Part shown: in pieces, positions 1 through 13,200 of the stretch
Layout: the number at the start of each line of letters is the position of its first letter
Numbering within the stretch: position 1 is the stretch's first letter
Source: Chaetorhynchus papuensis
Lineage: Eukaryota > Chordata > Aves > Passeriformes > Rhipiduridae
DNA length: 64,000 bases
Direction: 5' to 3'
Assembly: GCA_013396525.1 (NCBI GenBank)
Contig: VWYX01000710.1
Location: 186,001 to 250,000 of the forward strand
Notes under the pieces: generated by a model
What the model saw: the letters and a program-made list of their open reading frames with translations, nothing else
The model's database searches: none
What the model was told of the DNA's origin: nothing
Position numbers and translations under genes: made by a program

Positions 1-3000
1 AGGAAAATATTGGGTAATCGGAGCAGCGGCCTCGAGGAGCCAGTCGGGCTGTTTATCTCAGCCCCAGCCTCCCCGGGGAAGGCAGCTGTACCGTGTCACC
101 TCCGACGCGCAAATCCCTGCCCAGCCTCATTCACGAAATCCCACAAGAGCCTGTATTTGTGAGGGGAGCCCTGCCCAGGTCAGGCTGGGACTCGGCGCAG
201 GCGGGTTCGCTTATCGGAGAGGCTGTGCCCGGGGTGGAAGCACAGAGAGCTCCTTCATCCCTCCCTGCCCGGGCTGGGGCTGCTCAGCTGAGGAGCCTCG
301 GCCTCCCCCGCGTGTGCGAGGTTTGGCAGCAGCAGGAGCAGACCTGCCACGAACGCTGTGTGCAGGAGGCCGGCACCAGCGGGTGGGACAGAAATCCCCC
401 GCTGCCCACGCCCCGAGGCACGAAGGAGCAGCGAAGTGGTGTTGGGAGCTGCCTGCCCCACATCAGTTCTGTGCAAGCAGAGCAGTCTGATTTTCAGTGT
501 GGTGCTTTTTGAATGCCATCACCCAGGGACCCGCGGGTCACTCCTGCCCTGCGGGAGCAGCACAGCTGCAGGTCAGACCCTCAGGCCGTGTAAATGGGGT
601 GGAGGGTGCTCAGTTCTGGTGGAAAGCGTGGTCACCACCTGCCCACTGCGCTACCTGGATTAGCCGTTTACAGCCAGTTGCTCTTTTATGGATTCAGTGT
701 CTGGTTTTCCAACATAATTCTTCCTTTCCATGTCTCAGACTCTGTTGAGTCTGGCTCCTCGCTCTCTGTAATTGAAATATAAGCATTGCTGTACATCAGA
801 CAGACCTGGGTTTTCTTTCTGGGTTTCTTCCTTCTTTTTTTTTTTTCTAATTTCTTTCACGGTGACCCGCGGGATTATGGCTGTAACTTTAAATACCTTC
901 CAGCACCACCAGCTGAAATGAGGTTGGGGAATGGGGAGAATTAAAATATGCTTCAAAGGACTACACAGGAGGAATACAAATAGAAACAGATAGCTTGGAT
1001 TTAATCTTTTATAGGCTATTTCTTAGAGAATAATATCAGCTCAGGAGGGGCTAGTGCCTGTGAGGGTAGAAGGACACAGCTGCCTGCTACCTCCTCCTCT
1101 TCCTGAAGTCCTGTATGGACAGGTTTCTGTGCTCCAGAGTGGGCAAATGCAGGGTCACACTTTTTTTTTCAGCTCTTCCATCAAACTGTGTTGCCTGAAT
1201 GTCCACCTCTGCCTGGCAAGGCATCCTTCATTCCTCTCAGTGCAGGTCTGTGGTCCTAAAGAAGACTAAAACTAAATAAAATCCTCAGCTGGAATGGTTG
1301 TTCTCATTGTACCCACTGATGGTCTCCAGCTGAGCAAGGTGCCAACCTGTCCAGGGCAAAGCAAGCACGAAGCATGAGCAGCCTGTGAAAACACCGCATC
1401 TGCCTCTTCCTGGGGTGGAAAATCATCTCAAAGAAAGGCTGTAACAAGTCAAAAATCATCTCAAAAAAAGCACGAACAAGTGCTGGAAATTCAAACTGAA
1501 AAGTTACTAGCAAGAGTAAAATAGCAAAATGTGTGTTTGCCTCCACCCCTTGTTTACTGAAGGCACAGCTGAGAGTCATAGCAGGCGCCCTTGGCTCCTG
1601 CCTGTCATTTATCACCTACCAACATCAGAAACAGGTCACTGGCCCTGGCTCAGGATGGAGTCACTCCTGCATCTTCAAAAGACACAAATCATTCCAAGAC
1701 AGTCAGAAGAAATTGTACAATCCCAGTGTTTGGGGCCAGGCCCCAGGACACCTGGACTCAGCAGAGCTGTGGTGATTTACGTGAGGAGCTCCAGGGCATG
1801 GACCCTCTGCTCGTGCATCAGTCAGAGAGTTGATGTCACCAGGAGAGCTTCCCCAAGCCACTGAGGGCTGTGTCCTGAGCAACATCCGTCTTCACTGCAG
1901 GGCAGGAAGGAGCTGGATGGGATGGCACCCTGGGAGGCCTGGCTCATGGGGTTTGGGTATCCTTACACCTGCTGCTGCTCACCCGCCTCTGAAGCTGCAG
2001 AAACATCTCAAGGATGCACTTGCCGTGGGTGATGGTGCTCTCTTGGCCTGGGGGATGTGGGCTCACATCCTGCTGAACCAGAGAGGTGTTGGACAAAGGA
2101 ATCCAAGTGAAAAATAGTGTTTGGTGCACTTAAAGCGAGAAGATAAACTGCCTCAATCAGGTGTGTTTACAGCTTAGTCACATCATCCACACTGACCTCT
2201 TCCTTACCCACAATTATCCTCCCTGCATGTAAAACCCCTTTTGTGCAGGGCTGTAAGATTAAATGGGTGCATTAGGGCCTTTTGTGTATTTGGAGGGATT
2301 ACCCTGCAGTGCTGGTTCTCCGAGTTTTATCTTAGCAAGGGAAAACCCAATGTCAAAATGCTCAGGACTTCAGGATCATGGCTGTCCCTCTCCTTGTTCA
2401 TCTTCGTTTTCCCCCCACCTTTTTATCCAATTCTAGTTCACCACGTGCAATTGGTCTCTAATCTAAAAGAAATGGAAAAAAATGAAAAATAGCATCTCCA
2501 AAAGAGGCTGCAAACACGGGAATGAAAAGCTGGGTGGAGTGGACCACTCACCTCTTCTGGATGATCCTTTTTCAGCATTGGGAAATGTGTTTATTTTTAT
2601 CTAGAAACCGCGCAGTGACTACCAGCCTCCCCAGATTCAAGCCTCGAGCTTTCCCCCCTGAAGTCAGTGGCTGTATTTGCATGAATCATTTAAAAAGGGA
2701 AGAGTTTTGCTGTTTCCAGCAAGTTCTCCTGCACAGGGCAATGGGCGGGAGACTCAGTCACAGGCGGGTGCTTAGGTCTGTGCCACATATTTCACAGCAG
2801 AGCTGTAGGTTTGCTCACTCTCACCTCACGTAGTTCCATGGTTACATCTTTTCCTAAATATAGGAAAAGCCTGGTAACCGCTGACATCAGGAGGTCCTGT
2901 TCCCAGTCAGCCCCTACCACCTCATCAGCTTCTAAACTCTGCAGATTTACAATATTGTGAACTAGGAGATAGGGAGGTGGGGAAGGGAAAGGCTCAAAGG

Positions 3001-5902
3001 TAGAAAACACAGATAAACATAACATGAAACAAGAATAATAAAGGTAAGGAAAGAATCTGAAGAAAGGTGGTGGGTAGTGATGTAAACTGTCATTGTTGAG
3101 AAAATTTAGGGCTGGGGAGGATGGAAGAGACCATCTCTGGTCCCGCAGATGCTCTGCAGTGGGGGGAAGCATGGGCGTTGCTGTGACACTTCTTGAAACT
3201 CTTGATAACATGTAACTCACATAGAAATTAGCATTAGCAAGGGCTATGTATGAACACAGGAGCAAAACCTGCACTGAGCCTACCTTGAGACATCCTGCCT
3301 GTCTGCCAGGTCTGCCTGGAGGGGTTTGTGTTGGCTCACATCCAGGAGGGCTGGATCCACGAGCCGGGTGTTTGCCTCTGGAAATGGAGCTTTCTGTGCA
3401 CAGCTGCTGTACAGGGAGCAAGCACTGATGAGAGGAGCTGCTCTTGTGACAGTGTTTGTCCTCTGACATGTGTCTGGGTCAAACTGGGCTTATGGGTGAC
3501 ACCAGGGCTGCGGGGGAGTTGTTCAGGTCTCGCTGTCTCCTGCTGTCCCCATTCCATCAAAGCTGCAGCCAGGGCAGCTTCACCAGGCACCTGAAGCGCT
3601 CATCAGCGGGGTATCCCCAGCACTTCAGCATGGGAATGGTGGTGTTCAGCTCCAGGGAATGGTGGTGTTCAGCTCCAGTGAACTCCTTGGATATTGGAGC
3701 AAGAGGCAGATTTCAGTACCTGCTGGGCTTTCTGAGCCGCTCACCAGCATTCCCGGTATGTTTGCAGGTACTCCAGGGAAGCTCCTTCTCATCTGCAAAG
3801 CAGAATTAGCACCTAAGGCACTTTGTGCATCCTGTAATTCCCCTCTTTTGCCACAGAATGGGGAGAAGTGACATAAACTGCATGATTGCCCAAACTTGGG
3901 TGATACCTGCCCTGCATTATGTCCAAGGAGGTAGGAAGGAAAACTGAAAATATTCGTGCAGTTGGGCAAGCTGGAGCCAAGCAGTGCTGTAAGAATGTGT
4001 GTGATTAGATCAGGACCAGTTGCTGTGTGTTAGCTCTCTCCCTGCTAGCACATCTGCCAGTTCATAAATGTCCATGGAAGCAAAAGGCTGCATCTGCCTT
4101 TAATTGGGACAGACAAACTGCAGGCAAGCCAAATTCCTAGGCATGCCTGCACATGTCTGTGCAGAGCTATAGTCTCTCTTGGTGATCTCATTTAAACATA
4201 GTCAAAATGATTAAAAGATGCCCTTCCCTTTTGTTTTGAAATGTAATTTTCACTCGAAAAATAATTGGGATGTTCCTGACAGCTGTGCAGCACACTTTGT
4301 TAGTGCATCCCCAAGCAGATCACAAAAAGAATTAAGTGTTGGGCAGGGTTAGGACTTAAAACTAAACTAACCGGTATTCTGTATGGAAATTGCGATTTAT
4401 CGGAATTGAAACTATTTGGGGGAATAGGTATTCCCCTGAATTTAGAAAGAACCCAACTGGTTCAGCACTGCTGTGATCTAAATTTGAAACGTTATATTCT
4501 GGATAGAAACAATGCTTTATTTGGCTTATATTAAAAAGCTGGAGAGCATTATATAAAAAAAAAAAGTCAAAATTGAAGCAAAACATCTTGAAAGTATTAT
4601 AGCAGAGTCTTTTGGATAATAGCCTTGTGAACATTTTAGAGATACAAAGCTTTGCTTGAAGACAGATGCAGAAATATCGAGACCTTGACAATACCTCCAG
4701 CACAGGAAGAGCATTTTGCCACCAGTTTTAGGAGGCACAACCTCCCCATCCTGCTTTTGGGTGACCTGAGGGGCAGAGGCAGATGGAGCACGTCTGGGAA
4801 TGGCAGCTAAATTTCCAGATCCTAGGCCAGCTCCCAATTACTGAGATAACACCGATCCTTTCCCTTCCTCCCCCTTCATCCCCAAAAGGCTCACGGGAAC
4901 TGCTGACCCTGTGGGTGCTGCTGGCTCCCTGCTGACCAGATCATCCCTCTGGCCATGTCCCAGGCTCCAGGCTCCCATTGCTCCTCCCTCCAGCTCCATC
5001 ACTTAAGGAGGAATAGGAAAATGCACTTTTAAAGGTAACCATGGTCACTTGTGTTACAGGTATCAAAGCAGTGTTTCATGGAGGGCTTAATCCATTCCAG
5101 ACCTGCCCTCCAGATGGGTTTCACAGATCTTCTCTTAGTTAAAAAAAAAAAAAGAAATTTATTCTCTTTGTACCAAGCAGCACTACTTTGGAGAGATGAA
5201 ACACTGGGTATGCCAACAATTTTTCCATACAAGTTGCTCATGCCATTTTCAAAAGGGGAGAGAAGATGATTTCCAGCAAGAAGGAGGTTGGCTGAGAGAA
5301 CCTCCCGAGGTCTTCCCCAGCCTGAATTTTCCTTGTGATCCCTTGGCTGTGAGAAATGGTTTGGGCTTTGTTTTTGTTCTTTAGGGAAGTACAGGTAGAT
5401 CCTCTCATTACTTGTAAAAACTCTTCTCAGGAACCATATTTTTTATTTTTGTGACTTTGGTGCAGAAGAAGAGTAGATGGGCAGCTGGCAGGAGGTTTGT
5501 TTATGACTCCAGTGGTGTCTGGACTTGCTCTGCTGTTTGTGTCTCCAAAGTCTGACTCAAACCCAGTTCAAGCCAGTGGAAAAGAATCCCAGCAGCTTAG
5601 CAGATATAAAGCTGCCACTCTGGGAAGGATAAACTTTTGGTAACACATCTTTTCATAAATCTCTCTTCTTTCTGACATGCCGGTGACTCTCCTTGGGCAG
5701 GGGTTTTGCTGGTGGTTATTGGGGCATGCACAAACACATTTCATCCTGCTTCTGCTGCTGCCCAGATGACACTGCACCGTCGCAACAGATTCTGGCACCA
5801 GCGCTGTACCCTCTGCACACACCAGATAAATGCTCTGCCCTGCCCTTGGGCTGTGCCTGGGCCTATCTGCATCCATTTGCTGCCCTCTTGCCTTTGCTTT
5901 GA
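1..5902. other. Gene-free left flank
   Basis: I find no exon series, RNA gene or promoter here that I can support. The longest open frames have no recognisable protein content and no sensible splice context. The sequence is ordinary mixed-composition vertebrate intergenic or intronic DNA. It carries short A/T runs, a weak two-copy repeat near 1415-1475 (shared core AAAATCATCTCAAA) and a perfect 23-bp tandem duplication at 3632-3677, listed separately. A neighbouring gene could place a long intron here, which cannot be excluded from sequence alone. Confidence 0.5.
3632..3677. repeat. Perfect 23-bp tandem duplication
   Basis: Two identical 23-base copies lie head to tail at 3632-3654 and 3655-3677, each beginning GGGAATGGTGGTG and ending CAGCTCCA. 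The lack of any mismatch suggests a recent duplication, a polymorphic site or an assembly artefact. Confidence 0.9.
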
Positions 5903-6005
5903 GATCACAGAATGGTTTGGGCTGGAAGGAGCCTCCAAGCCCATCTCATTCCATGGGCAGGGACACTCCCCACTAGCCCAGGTTGCTCCAAGCCCCATCC
6001 AGCCA
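5903..6005 (-). mobile_element. CR1 LINE 3'-end fragment
   Basis: On the minus strand this matches the conserved 3' end of avian CR1 elements. Read on plus it shows the complement of the usual terminal words, such as ACAGAATGGTTTGGGCTGGA at its left edge and GCCCAGGTTGCTCCAAGCC further right. It is a short, 5'-truncated copy with no coding capacity. The assignment rests on my recognition of the CR1 consensus, not on a search. Confidence 0.85.
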
Positions 6006-6819
6006 TGCGGCTCTGTCTCTTTGCCCACCTAAATCTGTTTGTTCTAATGCTGCTGAGATCCTAGGAAGGGCACCCACAGCCTCCGTGGTGTCCCCCTTTC
6101 CTAATCCAAGTACAACAAAATACTCAAATTTATTACCACGCTGAAGAACCACTGTTGTCCCTAAGAGTAAGGACAAGGCTTACAGAGAGAGGTGGCACAG
6201 TTCATCAGACCAAACAAGATGGGCAGAACAGACAAGCTTTTTGCTCTGCCAGTCTTTCCTTAGGGCCCTTATTAAGAGATTCCTCCATGGTCTCCCCTGT
6301 GCAAGGACAGCTTCCCTCTGGATGTGTCCGCAAGGTCTGCGATTTGTAAGGCAAAGAAACGGTTTTGATAATCCTCAACTCGCTCAACAAGGACTCCCCA
6401 CACAAAAATGGTTGCCTGTCTTCAAAGGAATGCTTCTGGAGAGCTATTTTGTGGCCAGTCACTCAACGTTACAGATCCTCATTAGACCAGAAAAGTACAT
6501 GCTTTCCCTCCAGGAAGAGAATGTAAGTGTTGGAATTTCTAACGTTAGAAATTATTGAAACTGAGCAGTTTGAAATGGTAATTTTTCCTACAGCTGAAAT
6601 GTAAAAGATGACAGTTTTCTTTCCCGTGTCCATTCTCATTATTTATCAGAACTTAGGCTGTGATTTACATCCTTAACAAGGAAAATGGATAAGCCAGACT
6701 TCTTCCAGGCCACTGCATCCCATCCCCTTTGCCTGCTGCTGCTCCAGCCTTTACCAAACACCTGCACTGCCACCTTCTGCCTATCTTACATCTCGCAGCT
6801 GAATTTCCACCATGATTCC

Positions 6820-6840
6820 TTTTTTTTTTTTTTTTTTTTT
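6820..6840. repeat. Poly-T run of 21
   Basis: An uninterrupted run of 21 T residues. It may be a simple slippage tract or the remnant tail of a retroposed sequence, but no recognisable element adjoins it. Confidence 0.9.
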
Positions 6841-7049
6841 GCTCATCCTGCCAAATTCAGGATATATGTCCTAGGAAAATTTGGAATACAAAGAAGAAAC
6901 CACGTGTGCATATGCACAATCAATACGGTCTGTAAATTGATTTATTTTCTAGCTGGTCTCTATTAATTGCACTATGCTTAATTCCTAGCTTTAATTTGGA
7001 GGAACTCTCCAGTGCTCTCCAGTCCCCATGCCCCAAAAAAAATAAAATA

Positions 7050-7222
7050 CTTTTCCCAGAGAAGCTGTGGCTGCCCCATGCCTGGAAGTGTCCAAGGCCA
7101 GGTTGGATGAGGCTTGGAGGAACCTGGGATACTGGAAGGTGTCCCTGCCCCTGGCAGGGGGTGGAAAACATCTTTGCCTTTAAGGTCTCTTCTAAACCAA
7201 ACCATCCTGTGGTTCTAGGAAA
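7050..7222 (+). mobile_element. CR1 LINE 3'-end fragment
   Basis: A plus-strand CR1 tail containing the typical words CCCAGAGAAGCTGTGGCTGC, GGAAGTGTCCAAGGCCAGG and CTGGAAGGTGTCCCTGCCCC, then a degraded form of the terminal segment. It is truncated at its 5' side and non-coding. Confidence 0.9.
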
Positions 7223-9110
7223 AGAAATCTGAGTGAAGCATATCTACGGCTTATAAATGGGGAAAAAAAGAGTCCATTTATTCTTTCTTTTCGGATGAAA
7301 TATTAGCTAAATGCAATGTCAAGTTGAGGGGGAAAAAAGTATCTGAAAGCCAAGTGAACCCCGAGGTACTTTAACCCCTCTCACATCGCACGATTTAAAG
7401 AATTCTTGGTATTTTTCCTTTCCTGATTGAAGGACAGGATACCAAAATCACCCTCTACTTAGAAAAATAAATGTTCTTAATGAACATGCTAATCCCTGCG
7501 GCAGCCAGCCTCAGGCCAAGTGGCACTTCCAAGCGGGAGCAGAGGCGCTGGCCCCAGCCCTGGAAGAGAGATGGGCCCAGCACTGTCTCCTGGAAACCCC
7601 AACCTTTAACAGAAAGCCAGGTCTTGCTTGAGAGACTTGGGAGACTCGATGCATGCAAGAACAGGATGGGAATATTTCCCCTGCATTGTAAACAGGATTT
7701 TTCCCATGCTGAGGGAACAGTGGCATCTGGTGTTCGCTGGGCTCTCCTACAGCCACCGCTTCCCAGGCGCTGCTGGAACCTTCCCTTGGCCAGGGGCAGG
7801 GTTTGGCTCTCCGCTGGCACCTCGGACGTGCGGGATGCCCAAGACATCTCCTCAAAAATCGGGTGGGGGGCTCAAGCCCATCTGAATGGCAGCTGGAGGC
7901 CTGGGTGGTGCATCAAATCCCAAATTGCTTCTAGTGAGGAAGGGAATCGCTCTCTTGGGGCAGGAATTCCGGGACCGTTGTGCATCTCCCTGGTATTTTC
8001 TATGTAATTTAGAAAGGGCAAATTACTCTCTGCATTTTGCTAATTGAAATACGGTTTATTGGCCTCCTATCCCGAGTGCATGAAAGGACATTTCCTACGG
8101 AGGTGGACAGAATGAGCACTTTGAGCTTGGATCTATATGGAAACAACTTCTGCTGGTTTCTATCAGTTTTCAAGTTGCAGATTTTCCAAAGCTCTGCATC
8201 CTTCTACTTCACCAAAGGCTGTTCTGCAGTATATTCAGGATACCCTGTGACCAGTTTTATCTGAGTGTTGGGACTGGCAGGCTTTTTTCTGTTCTGAAAA
8301 AAGTTCTGAGCGCGGCTACTCCTCCTGGAGTGTGGAAAGGAGCGGCTCCGCTCTGATGCGATGCTCCTGCAAATTCCTGCTCCTCCTTGTGGCTGCGCTC
8401 AGAAACTGAGCGCTTTCCCTGCACGGGGCCTTATTTCAGCAGCTAAACTCACTCAGAGATCCCGATTATTGTCCCTTTTGGGCAGCCTGCCTTACTAAGT
8501 TCCAACAAAATGCATTTTGGTGCCATCAGAACCGGTTTCACAGCTGTGACAGCGAGGGGTGGCTCTGCAAAGGCACCGAACGCTGACCTCTGTGGTCAAA
8601 AGCAGCACAGCTAAAAGGATTTCTCTTCTTGCTCCTGAGGTTTCCAAACTCATCAGGTGGTTTTAAGTAACAGGTAGCACTGTGACGAGGTGCCAAGGGC
8701 TGGCTTTTGGGTGGCCTCACATACCTTGGCACGGTGCTCCTCAGACCAACGGATCTCTCTGTTCCGCAACAATTTGTTCAAATCAAACCCTGGATTTGTC
8801 GTGCACCAAAGTTTATTTTCTATAAAAATACGGGAGGTTTTCCAAAGGGTGGCTGAACTCCGGCTAGGAAAAAATAAATCAGTAGGAAATGGGCATCCAA
8901 TGCCAAATTCCACTGAAATTAAATTTGATCCCCATCATCTCCTACAAAGACTTTGGTCTTAGGCTGGCAAATGACCCAACTCTTGTAAGTCACCAGGCAA
9001 TTTAAAGTGTGTGGAGAACAAGCTGCAAAGGCTCTACAAATATCCCAACCCTTTTGCTATCAGCAGTCAACATAAACGTTGTTACCTGAATAGGTTTATA
9101 GAGAGATGAA
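7223..9110. other. No gene seen
   Basis: Between the CR1 fragment and the presumed 3' end of the melanoregulin gene I see no supported exon, RNA or repeat. The open frames on both strands around 7455-8007 overlap and have no recognisable protein content, so I treat them as chance. Confidence 0.45.
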
Positions 9111-9135
9111 GAAAGGCTGGTTTTGTAATGTTTTC

Positions 9136-9141
9136 TTTATT
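9136..9141 (-). terminator. MREG: Likely polyadenylation signal of melanoregulin gene
   Basis: TTTATT on plus is AATAAA on the minus strand, 1.15 kb beyond the stop codon of the melanoregulin reading frame. It lies in an A/T-rich stretch that looks like a 3' UTR end (minus strand TTTAATAAAGAAAACATTAC). No other AATAAA closer to the stop looked better placed. Cleavage would be expected roughly 10-30 bases beyond, near 9110-9125. This is inferred from motif and position only. Confidence 0.55.
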
Positions 9142-10285
9142 AAACTCAGCTTTCACTGCTGTTCTGAGTTGACAAAAATGTTTCCCAGGAAGACTGACAA
9201 ACAAAAACAGTTCATAAATATATATATTTCTTTTTTTTAAACACCATCAGTATAAACAAATAAAAGTTCTGGTTTGCTACTTTGGGAGGCCCTGTGTAAC
9301 CAGCATTTTCAACTGGCCAATTAGCAGCATGTGTGTTAATCAGTGAAGAACTTCCACTTGTTTTTAAATTATCAAATCCAGTGTTTTAAAAATTATTGCT
9401 CATTATCAGACAAAACCCCAAGATAAAAAGGATGTTCATTATACCACCCCTGCTGGTAATGAAGGTTTTTATATTGACAGTACATGCAGCTTTGGTGGTG
9501 GGGTTTTTTTAGGCAATTAAGACCAAAACTTTTCAAAACTGATTGAGATGCTGGGCAACCGATCTGAGGATGTTCCAGGAGCCAAATTCTCTGCAGCTCT
9601 GACCTTGGCACCTTCCTAAACTCTACCTTCTTTTAAGAAGCTGAGCACCCCTGACAAAAACATCCCTCAACCGCTAATGGCTGGGGATGGAGCACCCAGC
9701 TGTGACACTGCTCCAAGGCTTTGCTGCCTGCAATTAAATCCTGTCCTGGCACAGCCCCTGCCTCTTTCCCAAATCCCCTGGGACCTGCCTGGAAGGCTGG
9801 GGTGAGGAAGGGGACCAGTGTGCACAGAGTCACGGAGCTGTAGACGCTGGAGGTGTTTTTCCCCTCTCTCTGCTCCTCCTGGCTGGCAGGCTCGAGGGAG
9901 GCGACAGTGGCAGGTACCAGCAGAAGGTGGAAAGCTGCATTTCCTCGCAGCCCTCAGAACCAGAGGCACTCAAACCTTTGCAGTTCCTGGCAGCAATGCC
10001 TTGCGTGGCAGACCCCCCTGTGCCTATTGCACACACTATTGGCCAGTGGTGTCCCACCGGGGCTACTCCAGGGCAGTTCTCACTCCCGAGTGCCCGGGAG
10101 CACCCTGGGGCCAGCAGCCGCCTTCCCACACGCTCCTGTGGGCACAGCTCGCTGGCCTCCCTGCCCTGCTCCAGCTGCCCACTCGCTTCTCCACAGGGAA
10201 ACACGGGGGGCACTCTCTGTGCTGACCCCCGGGCAGAGGAGCCTGTCCCAGAGCGCTGTCCGTGTCAGCCGGCGAGGCACATTCC
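9142..10285 (-). other. MREG: Probable 3' UTR of melanoregulin gene
   Basis: About 1.1 kb lies between the stop codon and the AATAAA on the minus strand. The first part is GC-rich and open in several frames on both strands. The distal part becomes A/T-rich with an ATATATATATTT tract near 9218-9228. I see no splice site that would add a further coding exon, and the frames here do not resemble known proteins. Confidence 0.5.
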
Positions 10286-13200
10286 TCAGGGCACCGCAGC
10301 CGGGACGCTCTGCAGGGCCCTGGGGCCCTCGTCCGGCCTGTCCCCGCCGGGACGCTTGGGGTACACGGCGCTGGCCATCTTGAGGAACTCGTCTGCAGCG
10401 TCCAGGGCGATGAGGCGGTCCTGCCAAACAGCGGGGATCGTGGTCACTGAGGGGTGTTCCAGGCACATCCCTGCCCGGGGCCCTCCCTCCACAGCCACTC
10501 TCAGGCTAAGCAAGGCGTTAGGTCACATCTTTTCCCACCTTGTGTACAGGATGCAGGAGCATCCAGCTGCACAGAACTTGTGGAGGGGTGTGGAACTCAT
10601 GGCACTGCAACACTGGCATTTCCAAGGAAGCTGAACAGCCAAGCTCCAAGTGCAACATCTGGCAGGATCACCCCAGATGCCACCACGTATCTGAGCATCC
10701 TCTGGTTCACCTACTTGCCCCCCCTCACGTGAGCTCCCTGCAGAGCTGGGATGGTGAGGGAAGGTGTGCTCTGAGTACTCACCACCACAAAGAGGTAGCG
10801 CTCGGAAAGCTCCCAGCTGGTCGGGAAGATGGTGGTCTCTTCCAAGAGCTTTAACAAGATGTCCCGGGCTTTGCTCATGTTCTGAGAGTCGCTGATGATG
10901 CTGAGTTTGGTCACTGACAAGAGGGAATCTGCTTCCTTCTGGAAACCTGGGAAAGAGATGTTACAGAAACAAGTCAAACATGAGAGCAGGGTCATCCCTG
11001 AGCCCTTCAGGCTCTTCCAAGATTCCTTATTCCTCCTCCACCCTGGGCAGCTGCATCCCTACTTCCTAAAATAAACCAGCAGTCCCTCAGGCAGGCTGTG
11101 GGACAGGTATAAACTTGCTGCTGAGGAAAATAAATCACAAAAGTATTCACAGCGAGTTCGTTGCTGGTTTTCCTGAGAAAAGGTGTGTGAACATGCACAA
11201 CCCAGGGTGTTGATTCAGCTTTTCCATATTCCTGATGCTGACAGAGCTTTCAGGGCTGGTGGGGCTTCCTAAATCAGGTAACAGGGATAAAACCTGTGGC
11301 AGTAATGAATGCCAGGCTAATTGCTCCTGTAGCAATCAGCATTGATTATAGGAAGGGTATCCAGGGGAGGAAAGGTGGAGGAGAATGAATGTAGGGGTCT
11401 TTAAATGCAATGGCTACCATTAACTCTTTGGTCAGCTCCAGGGGGCTGGTAGTGATGCATCTCACATGAAAACACTTCTGGGGTAAAAGTGGTGGGCTTA
11501 TGATTAAAGCACAGGCTCAGATAACAGAAGATAGCAGGTTTCACATCTGGTTGCTCATTTAGCTTTGCTAAGGCCAAACGATCCCTGGCACTGAGCTTCC
11601 CCAGCCTTTGCAAAACATCTCCAGAACTGTGGCAGGTGTGAGGGGGATGTGGGAGAGCCTTTGTGAGCCTGCAGTAAGAGATGGAAGGATGCCAGGTGAT
11701 GCCTCCCATGCTTGGCCTGCACAGGCTGTGCGAGCACCTGGGTGGAGATGAGGGCTGACACCTCGTTATGGATTTATGATGTTCCTCCCACCCAGATGCC
11801 AGAATAGCAGGTAGGGCAGGAGTGGCTGAGATACCCATCTCTGGCTCCCACTGAGGGAATCCTGGAATAGACTTGCTCATCCTCCTCTCATCAGCCACCA
11901 AGCACCTCCAGAGCATGATGGAAGTCACCCAGCCGATGCGCTGGCACATCCCAGTGTCAAATGCTGTGTGCCAGGCGGTGGGGAAAACCCCGTCACACCC
12001 ACCACCACCACTTGGAAACAGCAGTAGGAGGGTTTCTGTGGAGCAATTCCACTTGGTGAAAGAATATTTCAAATCCTCTTGGGAGCAAACAAGGTGAGTG
12101 GCTTAGCTCTGATCAGCTGCCATGGGCTAAGGAAGCGAAATAGATGTATCTGTGTTCCCATCTGAAAGGAATATTCATTCCTTCCTGCTTATCTTGTTTA
12201 GAAAAACCCAGGATGAGCTCCCGCTGCAAGGTTTCCACAAGGAAGCCTGAAGTGGATGACTGTGCATGTTATTATGGGCTTGGAAGGTGATCGTGGCTCA
12301 TGGGTTTCTGACGTGCCTGCAGACACGGAGTCCCCATCTCCTCCCCGCCGTGCCTGAGCCCTGCGGAGCCTCAGATGCCACATGGGACACCTGAGGGCAT
12401 CACTCAGCAACCTCCTTTTACTTCCCTGCTCTCCACCTTGATTTTGTGCAGCTGTTCCCATCCTCAGCCATGGTGGGATCTCGCATTCAGTACCACTGGA
12501 ATTACATCCTTTTGGCCTCCAGCTTACCTAAATCCTCCAAAATGTGTTTCCACCTGTTCCTCACTTCTTTCCGGGTCTGCCGTAAGGTATAAATGTCATA
12601 GTTGAGCTTCTGCCACTCCTGCAAAGCAAAGGGATGAGGGACACTCACTCATTGGAATCTGCTGCTTTCAAAGGAAGTTCAGCTCTGAGGAAGGGAGCCA
12701 GAGGTGCAGAGTTGGTGTAGGCACTGAGCTATGAGGTGGTGGGTGTGAAGGTGGATGACCAGGCTGCTGTTGCCCCTGGAAGAAATGACACTGACCAACA
12801 CGGAATATTTAGCCTGACACTTGGTTCAGCATCTCTGTGTCTTCTCTGTTCAAAAGAGATTCCAATTTCCCTGAAATTACAGAATTTAGCTCAGGTGCTG
12901 CTGACAGCTGCTCCTCAGTCAGACATGGAGCCCGCTGTTTGGCACTGAACTGGAGCAGGCAGGTGTTCAAAAGTACTAGAAAACAAGAAAAACAGACTTT
13001 TTTTAAAGATCAGGGTACTCTTTTTTAAAAGGACAGAGGTGCACGTGGATGGATGAGGGCAGGAGTCATATGACGTGCTAACCCTTAGTGGCTGCCAGTT
13101 GCTCAGTTAATGCCTCACTTCACTGCACAGCTGAAATCCTTGCGCTGGACCTCCAGCTCTAGAGCTGGATAACAGGACACCAGGCAAGAGGGAAGGGTTT

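Noticed and set aside
2792..3469. 225-codon minus-strand frame
   Set aside because: There is no recognisable domain, no splice or promoter context and no codon pattern suggesting selection. It is probably chance.
7471..8007. 178-codon plus-strand frame overlapped by minus-strand frames
   Set aside because: Competing frames on both strands and no known protein content.
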